A DNA stretch of 64,000 nucleotides from NCBI GenBank assembly GCA_025999455.1, contig AP024683.1:1619501-1683500 (forward strand), in the 5' to 3' direction. The notes beneath the pieces are model-generated. The model was not told the DNA's origin and made no database searches. It saw only the letters and a program-made list of their open reading frames with translations. This DNA comes from Geminicoccaceae bacterium. Lineage in GTDB: Bacteria > Pseudomonadota > Alphaproteobacteria > Geminicoccales > Geminicoccaceae. Positions 27,302 through 38,702 of the stretch are shown in pieces (positions within the stretch are counted from its first letter, which is position 1; each line of letters starts with the position of its first letter). Position numbers and translations under genes: made by a program.

Positions 27302-28054
27302 ATGCACGAGCCCATCGCGATGCCCCAGCGCCGAAGCGGTAGCCTGCTCGAGACCGTCAAGACGCTGGTCTACGCGGTCGCGATCGCGCTCTTCGTCCGG
27401 ACCTTTCTCTACGAACCCTTCAACATCCCCTCGGGTTCGATGAAACCGACCCTGCTCGTGGGCGATTATCTCTTCGTCTCGAAATTCGCCTACGGCTACA
27501 GCCGCTATTCCTTGCCGTTCAGCTTGCCGCTCTTCGAAGGTCGGCTCTTCGCGAGCTTGCCCGAACGCGGCGACGTCGCGGTCTTCAAGCTGCCCTCCGA
27601 CAACCGCACCGATTACATCAAGCGCATCGTCGGCCTGCCCGGCGACAAGATCCAGGTCAAGGAAGGGGTGCTCTACGTCAACGGCGAACCCGTCCGCCGC
27701 GAACCGGCCGGCAGCTTCGTCGAGGACGTCGACGGCCGCGGCATTCCGGTGCCGATCCTGGAAGAAACCTTGCCGGGCGGCCGCTTCTACATGACGATCG
27801 ACATCGCCCGCCAAGGCCCGCTCGACAACACGCGCGTCTACGAGGTGCCGCCGGGCCACGTCTTCGCGATGGGCGACAATCGCGACAACTCGCTCGATTC
27901 CCGAGTCGACCACGTGGGCTTCATCCCGCTCGAGAACCTGATCGGCCGGGCCGAGATCATCTTCTTCTCGGTCAACGGCTACGGCTCTCTCTTCGAGCCT
28001 TGGAAATGGCCGTGGAGCATCCGCTACGACCGGCTGTTGAGCCGGATCCGCTGA
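27302..28054 (+). CDS. lepB: Signal peptidase I
   Basis: This 250-residue inner-membrane peptidase removes Sec/Tat signal peptides. One N-terminal membrane helix (VKTLVYAVAIALFVRTFLYE) precedes catalytic Ser in FNIPSGSMKPTL and catalytic Lys in YIKRIVGLPGD; MGDNRDNSLDSR is the conserved box E. An alternative GTG at 27290 has GGAG seven bases upstream and would add four residues; ATG 27302 has a more distant GGAG. The region from 27188 to the start is low-complexity and not expected in the protein. Confidence 0.95.
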   Translation: MHEPIAMPQRRSGSLLETVKTLVYAVAIALFVRTFLYEPFNIPSGSMKPTLLVGDYLFVSKFAYGYSRYSLPFSLPLFEGRLFASLPERGDVAVFKLPSDNRTDYIKRIVGLPGDKIQVKEGVLYVNGEPVRREPAGSFVEDVDGRGIPVPILEETLPGGRFYMTIDIARQGPLDNTRVYEVPPGHVFAMGDNRDNSLDSRVDHVGFIPLENLIGRAEIIFFSVNGYGSLFEPWKWPWSIRYDRLLSRIR

Positions 28055-28785
28055 GCACCTCCGGACGCACCGCGGCGCGCGCGGCCTTCGAGGACCGGCT
28101 CGGTTACCGCTTCCGCGACCCCCGCCTCCTCGCCCAGGCGCTGATCCACGAGAGTGCCGCTGCCGGTGCGCGCGGCCGCGCCCGACCGCGCCCGACCGAT
28201 CGCCGATCGAACGAGCGGCTCGAGTTCCTGGGTGACCGGGTGCTGGCCCTCGTCGTGGCCGAACTCCTCCTCGAGCGCTTCCCGGAGGCGAGCGAGGGCG
28301 AGCTCACCCATCGCCTCGTCGCCCTCGTCAAGAGCGACACGCTCGCCGAGATCGGCCGAGCGCTCGGCATCGACGAGGTCCTGGTGATCGGCGGGCGGCA
28401 CGGGCGGGCCGCGGCCGATCGACGCCATCCCTCGCTCCTCGGCGACGCGCTCGAGGCGGTGTTGGGTGCCGTCCATCTCGACGGCGGGCTCGGCGCGGCG
28501 CGGGCGGTGATCGAACGGCTCTGGGGCGAGCGTTTGACGCGGACGGCCCCGCCCGCCCGCCACCCGAAGCAGGCCCTGCAGGAGCATCTGGCGGCCGAGG
28601 GCCGGCCCTTGCCGGTCTACGAGGCGGTCGGGCGCGAGGGGCCGGACCACGCGCCGCGCTTCACCGTGAAGGTTTCGGTCGAAGGGGTGGGCGAGGCGTT
28701 CGGCGAGGGCGGCTCGAAACGGCTCGCCGAGGAGGCCGCCGCCGCCGCGCTCCTCGCCCGGCTCACCGGGGAGCGTGCGGCATGA
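28000..28785 (+). CDS. rnc: Ribonuclease III
   Basis: This double-strand RNA endoribonuclease matures rRNA and regulates mRNAs. The catalytic signature NERLEFLGDRVLALV is intact, with HPSLLGDALEAVLGAVHLDGG supplying the second acidic pair, and a dsRNA-binding domain follows (HPKQALQEHLAAEGRPLPVYEAV, FGEGGSKRLAEEAAA). An Arg/Pro-rich insertion (ARGRARPRP) precedes the signature. The start is uncertain. ATG 28000, ATG 28006 and GTG 28012 all lie inside lepB, while homology begins near residue 26. A CTG at 28051 overlapping the lepB stop is the only start-like codon at the boundary. era overlaps by 4 bp. Confidence 0.9.
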   Translation: MEMAVEHPLRPAVEPDPLSTSGRTAARAAFEDRLGYRFRDPRLLAQALIHESAAAGARGRARPRPTDRRSNERLEFLGDRVLALVVAELLLERFPEASEGELTHRLVALVKSDTLAEIGRALGIDEVLVIGGRHGRAAADRRHPSLLGDALEAVLGAVHLDGGLGAARAVIERLWGERLTRTAPPARHPKQALQEHLAAEGRPLPVYEAVGREGPDHAPRFTVKVSVEGVGEAFGEGGSKRLAEEAAAAALLARLTGERAA

Positions 28786-29693
28786 GCCCCTCCGAGCCCA
28801 CCCGGGCCGGCTTCGTCGCCATCCTGGGCGCACCCAATGTCGGCAAGTCGAGCCTCTTGAACCGGCTCGTGGGCGCCAAGGTCTCGATCGTCACGCCCAA
28901 GGCTCAGACCACCCGGCGGCGGATCGTCGGCATCACGATCCGGGGCAACGCCCAGCTCTGCTTCGTCGACACGCCGGGCATCTTCGCGGCCGCCGGCAAG
29001 CTCGAGCGGGCGATGGTCGAAGCGGCGTGGAAAGCGGCGGCGGATGCCGATCTCGCGATCTTCGTGCTCGACGCCAAGCGCGGCCTCGACGGACGGTCGC
29101 GGGCGGTGATCGAGGGGCTGAAGCAGGTGCGGATCCCGGTCCTGCTCGCGATCAACAAGATCGATCTCGTGAAGCCGCCGGCGCTCCTGCCCCTCACCGC
29201 CGCGGCCAACGAGCTCCACCCCTTCGCCGAGACCTTCTACGTCTCGGCCGAGACGGGCGAGGGGATCGAGGAGCTGCTCGACGCGGTGGCCAGGAGGCTG
29301 CCCGAGGGTCCCTGGCTCTATCCCGAAGACCAGCTCTCGGACCTTTCCAACCGGGCGACCGCGGCCGAGATCACCCGCGAGAAGATCTTCTTGCAGCTGC
29401 GCCAGGAGGTCCCGTACGCGACGACCGTCGAGACCGACCAGTGGGTCGAGAGCCCGGACGGCAGCGAGGTCCGGATCGACCAGACGATTTACGTCGAGAA
29501 GCCCGGCCAGAAGGCGATCGTGATCGGCAAGGGTGGGTCCCGGCTCAAGGCGATCGGCGAGGCGGCACGCAAGGATCTCGAGGCCCAGCTCGGCCAGCGC
29601 GTGCACCTCTTCCTGTTCGTCAAGGTGCGAGAGGATTGGCGCGAGGACGCCGAGCGCTGGCGCGAGATGGGTCTCGAGCCGAAGCGACGCTGA
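28782..29693 (+). CDS. era: GTPase Era
   Basis: This 303-residue ribosome-assembly GTPase binds 16S rRNA. G1 is GAPNVGKS (16-23), G2 lies in TPKAQTTRRR, G3 is DTPGIF, G4 NKIDL and G5 SAETGEG. The C-terminal KH domain contains VIGKGGSRLKAIG and FLFVKVREDW. ATG start overlapping the rnc stop. recO normally follows era; here an AhpD-like gene on the opposite strand separates them. Confidence 0.97.
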   Translation: MSPSEPTRAGFVAILGAPNVGKSSLLNRLVGAKVSIVTPKAQTTRRRIVGITIRGNAQLCFVDTPGIFAAAGKLERAMVEAAWKAAADADLAIFVLDAKRGLDGRSRAVIEGLKQVRIPVLLAINKIDLVKPPALLPLTAAANELHPFAETFYVSAETGEGIEELLDAVARRLPEGPWLYPEDQLSDLSNRATAAEITREKIFLQLRQEVPYATTVETDQWVESPDGSEVRIDQTIYVEKPGQKAIVIGKGGSRLKAIGEAARKDLEAQLGQRVHLFLFVKVREDWREDAERWREMGLEPKRR

Positions 29694-29697
29694 AAGC

Positions 29698-30003
29698 TCA
29701 GCGGGGCAAGAGGTGCGGCCCGTGCGCGACCGCGCCGCCCGCCCGCATCGCCGCCGCCACGAACACGGTCTCGGCGATCTCGGCCTCGCTCGCGCCGGCT
29801 TCGACCGCGGCCTTGCGATGGACCTCGAGGCAATAGGGGCATTGCGTGGTCAGGGCCACCGCGAGCGCGATGAGCTCCTTCTGCTTGCGCGACAGCGCAC
29901 CCTCGGCGAAGGCCGCCTGGTTGAAGGCGACGAAGGCCTTCCACGCCTCGGGTGCCTTGGCACCCAGGTCCGGCAGCTTCTGGAAGAGGTTCGGATCGTA
30001 CAT
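29698..30003 (-). CDS. Carboxymuconolactone decarboxylase/AhpD-like family protein
   Basis: This 101-residue all-helical protein has the AhpD-type redox motif C55-PY-C58 followed by His62 (TTQCPYCLEVH) and a preceding Glu in KELIALAVA. Single-domain members with CxxCxxxH act as peroxidase or thiol-disulfide reductants, though specific partners are unknown. It lies antisense between era (convergent, 4 bp away) and recO (divergent, 140 bp), which suggests insertion into an older era-recO unit. Confidence 0.88.
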   Translation of the reverse strand: MYDPNLFQKLPDLGAKAPEAWKAFVAFNQAAFAEGALSRKQKELIALAVALTTQCPYCLEVHRKAAVEAGASEAEIAETVFVAAAMRAGGAVAHGPHLLPR

Positions 30004-30143
30004 GTCGGTCTCCCCCGTCGAGCCTGTCGCGACGGCCGAGGGCCGCGCGCCGGGTGGAATATCAGTGATCGCTCAAGCACAGCGCAACCGCCCGCCGCGA
30101 TCCGCGGATCGGCCATGCGCGCGGTGCGGGTCCGGAGGAACCC

Positions 30144-30881
30144 TTGGAGTGGCGTGACGAGGGGATCGTCCTCGAGGTACGGCCGCTCGGTGAGCGCGAC
30201 CTCGTGGTCTCGGCGCTCACCTTCGAGCACGGCCGCCACGCCGGCCTCGTGATCGCCGGGCGCTCGCGCAAACGCGCCCCGTTCCTGCAACCCGGCAACC
30301 GGCTCGATCTCGTCTGGCGGGCCCGGCTCGAGAGCCAGCTCGGCCGGTTCACGGTCGAGCCGCGGCGGCTCTACGCCTCGATCCTGGTCGAGGATCCGCT
30401 CCGCCTCCAAGCGCTCGCCGCCGCCACGGCACTCCTCGAGGCGAGCCTGCCCGAACGCGAGCCGCACCCGCGGCTCTACGCCGGTCTCTCGGCCCTGCTC
30501 GGCCGGCTCGCGGCCGACGAGGATTGGCGCGAGGCCTATGTCCGGTTCGAGCTCCTGCTGCTCGCCGAGCTCGGCTTCGCCCTCGAGCTCGACCGTTGTG
30601 CCCTCACCGGTGCCACGGAGGATCTCGTCTGGGTCTCGCCCCGGACCGGCCGGGCGGTGAGCGCCCAAGCGGGGGCCCCCTGGGCCGGGCGGCTCCTGCC
30701 GCTCCCCGCCTTCTTGACCCGGGGCGGGCCCGCCGATCCCGAGCAGATCGCCCAGGGGTTGCGGCTTGCCGGCCATTTCATCGCCCGGCATATCCTGGCC
30801 CCGGTCGATCGGCCGATGCCGGCCGCCCGCGAGCGCCTTGCGGCGCTCCTCGCCCCCGCACCGAAAACGGAGCCCGCATGA
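30144..30881 (+). CDS. recO: DNA repair protein RecO
   Basis: This 245-residue recombination mediator loads RecA with RecR. The N-terminal OB fold ([42 protein letters not shown]) and the helical C-terminal domain ([25 protein letters not shown]) are clear. The zinc cysteines of some RecO proteins are reduced here to one. The start is TTG at 30144, fixed by GGAGG ending about 8 bases upstream; no ATG or GTG is suitable. It overlaps parC by 4 bp. Confidence 0.92.
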   Translation: MEWRDEGIVLEVRPLGERDLVVSALTFEHGRHAGLVIAGRSRKRAPFLQPGNRLDLVWRARLESQLGRFTVEPRRLYASILVEDPLRLQALAAATALLEASLPEREPHPRLYAGLSALLGRLAADEDWREAYVRFELLLLAELGFALELDRCALTGATEDLVWVSPRTGRAVSAQAGAPWAGRLLPLPAFLTRGGPADPEQIAQGLRLAGHFIARHILAPVDRPMPAARERLAALLAPAPKTEPA

Positions 30882-33112
30882 GCCGCAAAGAGGCCGCCCA
30901 GCGGATCGAACCGATCGATTTCGGTCGGGCACTCGGCGAGCGCTACCTCGCCTACGCCCTCTCGACGATCACCGCGCGCTCGCTCCCGGACCTGCGCGAC
31001 GGCTTGAAGCCGGTCCAGCGGCGGCTCTTGTGGGCGATGCTCCAACTCCGCCTCGACCCCACGTCGGGCTTCAAGAAATGCGCCCGGGTGGTGGGTGACG
31101 TCATCGGCAAGTTCCACCCGCACGGCGATGCCGCGGTCTACGAAGCCCTCGTCCGCCTGGCCCAGGACTTCGCCCAGCGCTACCCCCTGATCGAGGGCCA
31201 GGGCAATTTCGGCAACATCGACGGCGATGCCGCGGCGGCGATGCGCTACACCGAGGCGCGCCTCACGCCCGTCGCCATGGCGCTCCTCGACGGGATCGAC
31301 CAGGACACGGTCGACTTCCGGCCGACCTACGACGGCAGCGAGCAGGAGCCCGTGGTCCTGCCCGCGGCCTTCCCGAACCTGCTCGCCAACGGCGCCACCG
31401 GCATCGCGGTCGGCATGGCGACCTCGATCCCGCCGCACAATGCGGGCGAGTTGTTCGACGCGCTCGCCTGGATGCTCGGCCGTCCGGCCGACGCCCCGCC
31501 GCCCACGGCCGAGGAGCTCGTCCGCTTCGTCAAAGGGCCCGACCTGCCGACCGGCGGCGTGATCGTCGAGCCGCCCGAGGCCTTGATCGAAGCCTACCGG
31601 ACGGGCCGCGGCGCGCTCCGGCTCCGGGCGCGCTGGGAGAAGGAAGACCTGCCCTACGGCCAATACCAGATCGTCGTCACCGAGATCCCCTGGCAGGTGC
31701 AGAAGAGCCGCCTCGTCGAGCGGCTGGCCGAACTCCTGGCCGCCAAGCGGCTGCCGCTCTTGGCCGATCTGCGCGACGAATCGACCGAGCAGGTGCGCCT
31801 CGTGCTCGTGCCCAAGAGCCGTGCGGTGCCGCCCGAGGCGCTCGTGGAGCAGCTCTTCAAGGTGAGCGAGCTCGAGGTCCGGCTGCCGATCAACATGAAC
31901 GTGCTCGACGCCCGCGGCGTGCCGCGGGTCATGAGCTTGGCCGAGCTCCTCGAGGGCTATCTCGCCCACCGCATGATCGTGCTCGAGCGGAAGAGCCGCT
32001 TCCGCTTGCGGCAGATCGCCGACCGGCTCGAGCTCGTCGAAGGTTATCTCAAGATCTTCCTCGACATCGACCGGGTGATCCGGATCATCCGCGAGGAGGA
32101 CGAGCCCAAGCCCGCGCTCGTCGCGGCCTTCGCGCTGACCGACCGGCAGGCCGAGGCGATCTTGAACCTGCGCCTGCGCAACCTCCGCCGGCTCGAAGAA
32201 GAGGGGCTGCGCAAGGAGGCCGAGGAGCTTCGCCGCGAGCGCGCCGAGCTCGAGGAGCTGTTGGCCGACGAGGGAGCGCGCCGGCGCAAGCTCCGCGCCG
32301 AGATGCTCGAGGGCAAGAAGCGGTTCGGCACGGGCCCGCTCGGGGCGCGCCGGACCCGGCTCGAGGGCCCACCCGCGCGCACCCCCGAGATCGTCGAGCT
32401 GCCGGTCGAACGCTGGCCCGTGACCGTGCTCGTCTCGGAGAAGGGCTGGGTGCGCGCCCTCAAGGGGCGGCTCGAGCCCGGCTCGGAGGTCCGCTACAAG
32501 GAGGGCGATGCCGGCCGCTTCGTCCTCGAGGGCCTGAACACCGACCGGCTCTTGATCCTGACCGCCGACGGCAAGGCCTACACGGTGCCGGTCGACAAGC
32601 TGCCCGGCGGCCGCGGCACGGGCGAGCCGCTCTCGCTCTTCCTCGACCTCGCCAAGGGTGTCGAGATCGTGACCGCCCGGATCCACCGGCCGGAGGGTAA
32701 GCTCCTGCTCGCCACCCGCAACGGGCTCGGCTTCGTCGCACCCGAAGCGGCGCTCGTCGCCCAGACCCGCGCCGGGCGGCAGGTCGTGAACCTCGGCGAG
32801 GGCGACGCGCTCGCCTTGGCCGTGCCGGTCGAGGGCGACCTCGTGGCGGTCGCCGGCACCAACCACAAGATCCTGATCTTCCCGGTCGCCGAGCTGCCCG
32901 AGCAGGCCAAGGGCAAGGGCGTCACCTTGATGCGCTTGAAGGACGCGACGCTCGCCGATCTCGTGACGACCACGGCGGAGCGCGGCCTCGCTTGGCGGGT
33001 GGGCGAGAAGCTCCGGAGCTTCGAGGGTTGGCAGGGTTACCGCGGTCGGCGCGGCGGGGCCGGGCGGCTCGCCCCGCGCGGCTTCCCCAAGGACCACCGC
33101 TTCGGCCTCTGA
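30878..33112 (+). CDS. parC: DNA topoisomerase IV subunit A
   Basis: This 744-residue subunit of the type IIA topoisomerase decatenates daughter chromosomes. [41 protein letters not shown] and the catalytic Tyr124 in MRYTEARLT are intact. A coiled-coil region (about 420-480, [18 protein letters not shown]) and C-terminal beta-pinwheel repeats follow. It is called ParC rather than GyrA from length and from the lack of a clear GyrA box. The ATG overlaps the recO stop. parE is not in the window. Confidence 0.93.
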   Translation: MSRKEAAQRIEPIDFGRALGERYLAYALSTITARSLPDLRDGLKPVQRRLLWAMLQLRLDPTSGFKKCARVVGDVIGKFHPHGDAAVYEALVRLAQDFAQRYPLIEGQGNFGNIDGDAAAAMRYTEARLTPVAMALLDGIDQDTVDFRPTYDGSEQEPVVLPAAFPNLLANGATGIAVGMATSIPPHNAGELFDALAWMLGRPADAPPPTAEELVRFVKGPDLPTGGVIVEPPEALIEAYRTGRGALRLRARWEKEDLPYGQYQIVVTEIPWQVQKSRLVERLAELLAAKRLPLLADLRDESTEQVRLVLVPKSRAVPPEALVEQLFKVSELEVRLPINMNVLDARGVPRVMSLAELLEGYLAHRMIVLERKSRFRLRQIADRLELVEGYLKIFLDIDRVIRIIREEDEPKPALVAAFALTDRQAEAILNLRLRNLRRLEEEGLRKEAEELRRERAELEELLADEGARRRKLRAEMLEGKKRFGTGPLGARRTRLEGPPARTPEIVELPVERWPVTVLVSEKGWVRALKGRLEPGSEVRYKEGDAGRFVLEGLNTDRLLILTADGKAYTVPVDKLPGGRGTGEPLSLFLDLAKGVEIVTARIHRPEGKLLLATRNGLGFVAPEAALVAQTRAGRQVVNLGEGDALALAVPVEGDLVAVAGTNHKILIFPVAELPEQAKGKGVTLMRLKDATLADLVTTTAERGLAWRVGEKLRSFEGWQGYRGRRGGAGRLAPRGFPKDHRFGL

Positions 33113-33274
33113 CGGCCTCGCCGGTCGCCGGGGAGGCGAGCGGGAACACCGTCGCCCCTCGACCGTGCGGCCGGGCCCCGCCATAGTCGGGCGCGGGACG
33201 AACAGGGGAGGAGAGGGGATGCGGCGAGCCCCGCCGGGCCGTGCCCGCGCGCCCCGGTCCGGGTCGGGTCCGCG

Positions 33275-34216
33275 ATGCTCGGGCTGATCCTGCGGCGGCT
33301 CGGCTCGACCGCGATCGTCATGGCCGTCGTGGCCCTCTTCGTCTTCGCCATGCTGCACCTCGCCCCGGGCGATCCGGCGGCGATCATCGCCGGCGACATC
33401 GCGACGCAAGAGGACATCGCCCGGATCCGCGCCAAGCTCGGCCTCGATCGGCCGCTCGTCGAACAGTTCCTCGTCTGGCTCGGCCACATCCTGCGCGGTG
33501 ATCTCGGCCGCTCGATCTTCTCCGACCGGCCGGTCGCCGAGCTCATCCTCCAACGCATGGAGCCCACCCTCGCGCTCGCCACGACGACCATCGTCTTTTC
33601 GGTCGTCGTGGCCGTGCCGCTCGGGATCGTCGCCGCTTGGCGGGCCGGCTCGTGGGTCGACCGCTTCGTCATGAGCTTCGCGGTCCTGGGCTTTTCCGTG
33701 CCGGTCTTCGTCTTCGCCTACGTCTTGATCTTGATCTTCGCCGTCAACCTCAAATGGTTGCCGGTCATGGGTTACGTCTCGTTCCGCGAGGATTTCGGCG
33801 GCTTCTTGAAGAGCCTCGCCATGCCGACCCTCGCCCTCGGCGTCACCTACGTGGCGCTGATCGCCCGCATCACCCGTGCCTCGATGCTCGAGGTCATCCA
33901 CCAGGACTACATCCGCACGGCCCACGCCAAGGGGCTCGCTTTGGCGCCGATCCTCCTGCGCCACGCCTTGAAGCCCGCCTCGGTGCCGATCGTGACGACC
34001 ATCGGCATCGGCATAGCACTCCTGATCGGTGGGGTCGTCGTGACCGAGAGCGTCTTCGCGATCCCCGGCCTCGGCCGGCTCACGGTCGATGCCATCCTGC
34101 GCCGCGACTATCCGATCATCCAGGGGGTCATCTTGATCTTCAGTGGTGTCTACGTGCTGATCAATCTCGTGATCGACATCGTCTACACCTTCCTCGACCC
34201 CCGGATCCGTTATTGA
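33275..34216 (+). CDS. Peptide/nickel-type ABC transporter permease (DppB/OppB family)
   Basis: This 313-residue permease has six transmembrane segments. The OppB N-terminal pattern is present (LRRLGSTAIVMAVVALFVFAML, then HLAPGDPAAII), as are GDLGRSIFSDRPV and the EAA-loop YIRTAHAKGLALAPILLRHAL. It starts the transporter operon 162 bp after parC, with dppC-like starting 3 bp later. No substrate-binding protein is adjacent, so the substrate (peptide, glutathione, nickel or opine) cannot be set. Confidence 0.92.
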   Translation: MLGLILRRLGSTAIVMAVVALFVFAMLHLAPGDPAAIIAGDIATQEDIARIRAKLGLDRPLVEQFLVWLGHILRGDLGRSIFSDRPVAELILQRMEPTLALATTTIVFSVVVAVPLGIVAAWRAGSWVDRFVMSFAVLGFSVPVFVFAYVLILIFAVNLKWLPVMGYVSFREDFGGFLKSLAMPTLALGVTYVALIARITRASMLEVIHQDYIRTAHAKGLALAPILLRHALKPASVPIVTTIGIGIALLIGGVVVTESVFAIPGLGRLTVDAILRRDYPIIQGVILIFSGVYVLINLVIDIVYTFLDPRIRY

Positions 34217-34219
34217 GCC

Positions 34220-35104
34220 ATGGCGGTGGCGCCCCCGATCGCGAGCGAGCGCCGACCGGTCGCGGCCGGTTTCCGGCTCTTCGCCCGCCGCTACCCGACG
34301 GTGGTCGCCGGTGCCCTCATCCTCGCCATCATGCTCGTGATCGCGGTCTTCGCACCCTGGCTCGCGCCCGAGGATCCGGCCCGCATCAACCCCAGGCTGC
34401 GGCTCCGCCCACCTTCGGCCGAGCACTGGTTCGGCACCGACCATCTCGGCCGCGACGTCTTCTCGCGCACGCTCCACGGTGCCCGGGTCTCGCTCTTCGT
34501 GGGCTTCACGGTGGCCCTCGCGAGCACGCTGATCGGTCTCGCGATCGGCCTCGTCTCGGGCTTCTTGCGCCGGCTCGACGCCGTGGTCATGCGGATCATG
34601 GACGGGCTCATGGCGATCCCGGCGATCCTCTTGGCGATCGCCATGATCTCGCTCTCGCGCTCCTCGATCCGCACGGTGATCGTCGCCATCACGATCCCCG
34701 AGATCCCGCGCGTCGTCCGGCTCGTCCGCAGCGTCGTCCTGACGCTGCGCGAGCAGCTCTTCGTCGATGCGGCGATCTCGCTCGGGGCGCGGCTGCCGCG
34801 CATCTTGGCCGTCCACATCATGCCGAACACGCTCGCCCCGCTCGTCGTCCAGGCGACCTATGTCTGCGCCTCGGCGATCATCATCGAGGCGATCCTCTCC
34901 TTCCTCGGCGCCGGGACCCCGCCCGACATCCCCTCCTGGGGCAACATGATGGCCGAGGGCCGGACCTACGTGCTCGTGGGTTGGTGGCTGCTCGTCTTCC
35001 CGGGCCTCTTCCTCTCGCTCGTCGTGCTCGCCGTGAACCTCTTGGGTGACGGCTTGCGCGAGACCCTCGATCCGCGCCTTCGGCGCAGCGCGCGCAACCT
35101 CTGA
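34220..35104 (+). CDS. Peptide/nickel-type ABC transporter permease (DppC/OppC family)
   Basis: This 294-residue permease is the partner of the DppB-like protein. The N-terminal membrane helix is followed by [20 protein letters not shown] (the OppC HWFGTD-x-LGRD hallmark). A later [24 protein letters not shown] is the EAA loop, and [20 protein letters not shown] the family C-terminal block. It begins 3 bp after dppB and ends 5 bp before the fused ATPase, consistent with one transcript. Confidence 0.92.
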   Translation: MAVAPPIASERRPVAAGFRLFARRYPTVVAGALILAIMLVIAVFAPWLAPEDPARINPRLRLRPPSAEHWFGTDHLGRDVFSRTLHGARVSLFVGFTVALASTLIGLAIGLVSGFLRRLDAVVMRIMDGLMAIPAILLAIAMISLSRSSIRTVIVAITIPEIPRVVRLVRSVVLTLREQLFVDAAISLGARLPRILAVHIMPNTLAPLVVQATYVCASAIIIEAILSFLGAGTPPDIPSWGNMMAEGRTYVLVGWWLLVFPGLFLSLVVLAVNLLGDGLRETLDPRLRRSARNL

Positions 35105-35109
35105 GCACG

Positions 35110-36948
<1,839 letters not shown>

Positions 36949-36957
36949 AGGAGCGGC

Positions 36958-37653
36958 TCAGTCGGGCACGTGATCGAGCCCGCCGTGGCGGGCCGACCAG
37001 CCGACCGGGTCGGCCAGGAAGGCCTCGACCTCGCCGAGCACCGCGACCGGGAACCGCTCCTCGCTGCGCGCGACGGCGAGCACCTCGCGCCAGGTGCAGA
37101 GATGGTGGAGGGTCACGCCGAGCTTCTCGATGGTCGCCCGGGCGTGCGGGAAGACGTCGTAATAGAAGACGACGAAGGCGTGTTCGCAGCTCTGGCCGGC
37201 ATCGCGGAGTGCTCCCACGAAGCCGACCTTGCTGCGCCCGTCGGTCGCCAGATCCTCGACGAGGAGGGTGCGCCAGCCTTCCTTGACCGCCCCCTCGATC
37301 CGGGCGTTGCGGCCGAACCCCTTGGGCTGCTTGCGGACATATTGCATGGGCAGCATGAGCCGCTCGGCGAGCCAGGCGGCGAACGGGATGCCGGCGGTCT
37401 CGCCGCCCGCCACCACGTCGAGCCGCTCGTGACCGATCGCGTGGAGGATCGTCTTCTCGGCGAAGTCGAGGAGGGTGCGGCGAAGGCGCGGATAGGAGAT
37501 GAGCTTGCGGACGTCGATGTAGACCGGGCTCGCCCAGCCCGAGGTGAACAGGAAGGGCGGGTCGGGCCGGAAGGCGACCGCCTCGACCTCCCAGAGCATG
37601 CGGGCCACGGTCGAGGCGATGAAGGAACGATCGAACGCGGTCATGGTCGCCAC
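36958..37653 (-). CDS. pyrE: Orotate phosphoribosyltransferase
   Basis: This 231-residue pyrimidine-synthesis enzyme joins orotate and PRPP to orotidine 5'-phosphate. The PRPP-binding loop TLLVEDLATDGRSK is present, as are FTSGWASPVYIDVRKLISYP near the N-terminus and YVRKQPKGFGRN, the conserved RKxxKxHG-like catalytic loop in its alphaproteobacterial variant. The ~231-residue form is the longer alphaproteobacterial type. It is divergent from the sbtA-like gene across a 68-bp spacer. Confidence 0.93.
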   Translation of the reverse strand: MATMTAFDRSFIASTVARMLWEVEAVAFRPDPPFLFTSGWASPVYIDVRKLISYPRLRRTLLDFAEKTILHAIGHERLDVVAGGETAGIPFAAWLAERLMLPMQYVRKQPKGFGRNARIEGAVKEGWRTLLVEDLATDGRSKVGFVGALRDAGQSCEHAFVVFYYDVFPHARATIEKLGVTLHHLCTWREVLAVARSEERFPVAVLGEVEAFLADPVGWSARHGGLDHVPD

Positions 37654-37721
37654 CTCGCTGGGCCCGTGCTAGCGGCTCGCCGCACCCCGCGGAAGGGGCG
37701 CCGCCGCACCGGGACGCCGCT

Positions 37722-38690
37722 TTGGACGCCGCCCTCGCCAACCTCCTCTCGCCACCCGTCCTCTGCTTCCTGCTCGGCCTCGCAGCCGGGATCGTCCGCT
37801 CGGATCTCGAGATCCCGGAAGCCGTGGCGCGCGCCCTCGCCCTCTATCTGATCTTCTCGATCGGCTTCAAAGGCGGGGTCGAGCTCGCCGGCAACGGCGA
37901 CCTGCCGGGGCTCCTGCCGCCGCTCCTCGTCGCGGCCGGGCTCAGCTTGCTCCTGCCCCTGCCGGCCTACGGCCTCTTGCGGCTTTTGACCCGGGTGAGC
38001 CGGGTCGATGCCGGGGCGATCGCCGCCCATTACGGCTCGGTCAGCATCGTGACCTACGTGGCCGCCACGAGCTTCCTGCAGAGCCGCGGCATCCCTTACG
38101 AAGGCTTCCTCGCGGCCGTGGTCGCGGTCATGGAGACCCCGGCGATCCTCACGGGCCTCCTGCTCGCGCGGCGCGGCGAGCGCGCCGGCCTCGACGCCCG
38201 GCGGCGGCGCGAGCTCGCCCACGAGATCCTCGCGAACGGCTCGGTCGTCCTGTTGCTCGGCAGCTTCGCGATCGGCCTCCTCACCGGTGCCGAGGGGATG
38301 CGTCGGCTCGAGCCCGTGGTCGCGTCCGGCTTCCAGGGTGTGCTGTGCTTCTTCCTGCTCGACATGGGGCTGCTCGTGGCACGCCGCTTCGCGGGCTTCG
38401 CGACGATGAGGGCGGGGCTCCTCGCCTTCGGTCTCCTGATGCCGCTTTTGGGGGCGAGCGCCGGGCTCACGGCCGGCTGGGCGCTCGGCCTCTCGCACGG
38501 GGGTGCGGCGCTTTTCGCGACACTCGCCGCCTCGGCTTCCTACATCGCCGTGCCGGCGGCGATGCGTCTGGCGCTACCGCGCGCCAACCCCTCCCTCTCG
38601 CTTTCCTTGGCGCTCGGCATCACCTTCCCCTTCAACCTCGTGGTCGGCATCCCGCTCTACGTGGCGATGGCCGGCCGGCTCGTGGGCTGA
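37722..38690 (+). CDS. sbtA: SbtA-like sodium-dependent bicarbonate transporter
   Basis: This 322-residue membrane protein of the SbtA family has about ten hydrophobic segments arranged as two inverted halves. The SbtA blocks LALYLIFSIGFKGGVEL, AAHYGSVSIVTYVAA and FATLAASASYIAVPAAMRLALP are recognisable. In cyanobacteria SbtA imports HCO3- with Na+ for CO2 fixation. Start TTG at 37722; no ATG is suitably placed. It is followed 12 bp later by an SbtB-like PII protein, the same pair as in cyanobacteria. No carboxysome or RuBisCO gene is in the window, so bicarbonate may feed carboxylases or pH control. Confidence 0.85.
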   Translation: MDAALANLLSPPVLCFLLGLAAGIVRSDLEIPEAVARALALYLIFSIGFKGGVELAGNGDLPGLLPPLLVAAGLSLLLPLPAYGLLRLLTRVSRVDAGAIAAHYGSVSIVTYVAATSFLQSRGIPYEGFLAAVVAVMETPAILTGLLLARRGERAGLDARRRRELAHEILANGSVVLLLGSFAIGLLTGAEGMRRLEPVVASGFQGVLCFFLLDMGLLVARRFAGFATMRAGLLAFGLLMPLLGASAGLTAGWALGLSHGGAALFATLAASASYIAVPAAMRLALPRANPSLSLSLALGITFPFNLVVGIPLYVAMAGRLVG

Positions 38691-38702
38691 GGGGAGGCGG
38701 GG

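Noticed and set aside
30536-34816. 1426-codon minus-strand open frame across recO, parC and the ABC permeases
   Set aside because: It opposes well-defined conserved genes; its translation is charged and repetitive with no recognisable fold.
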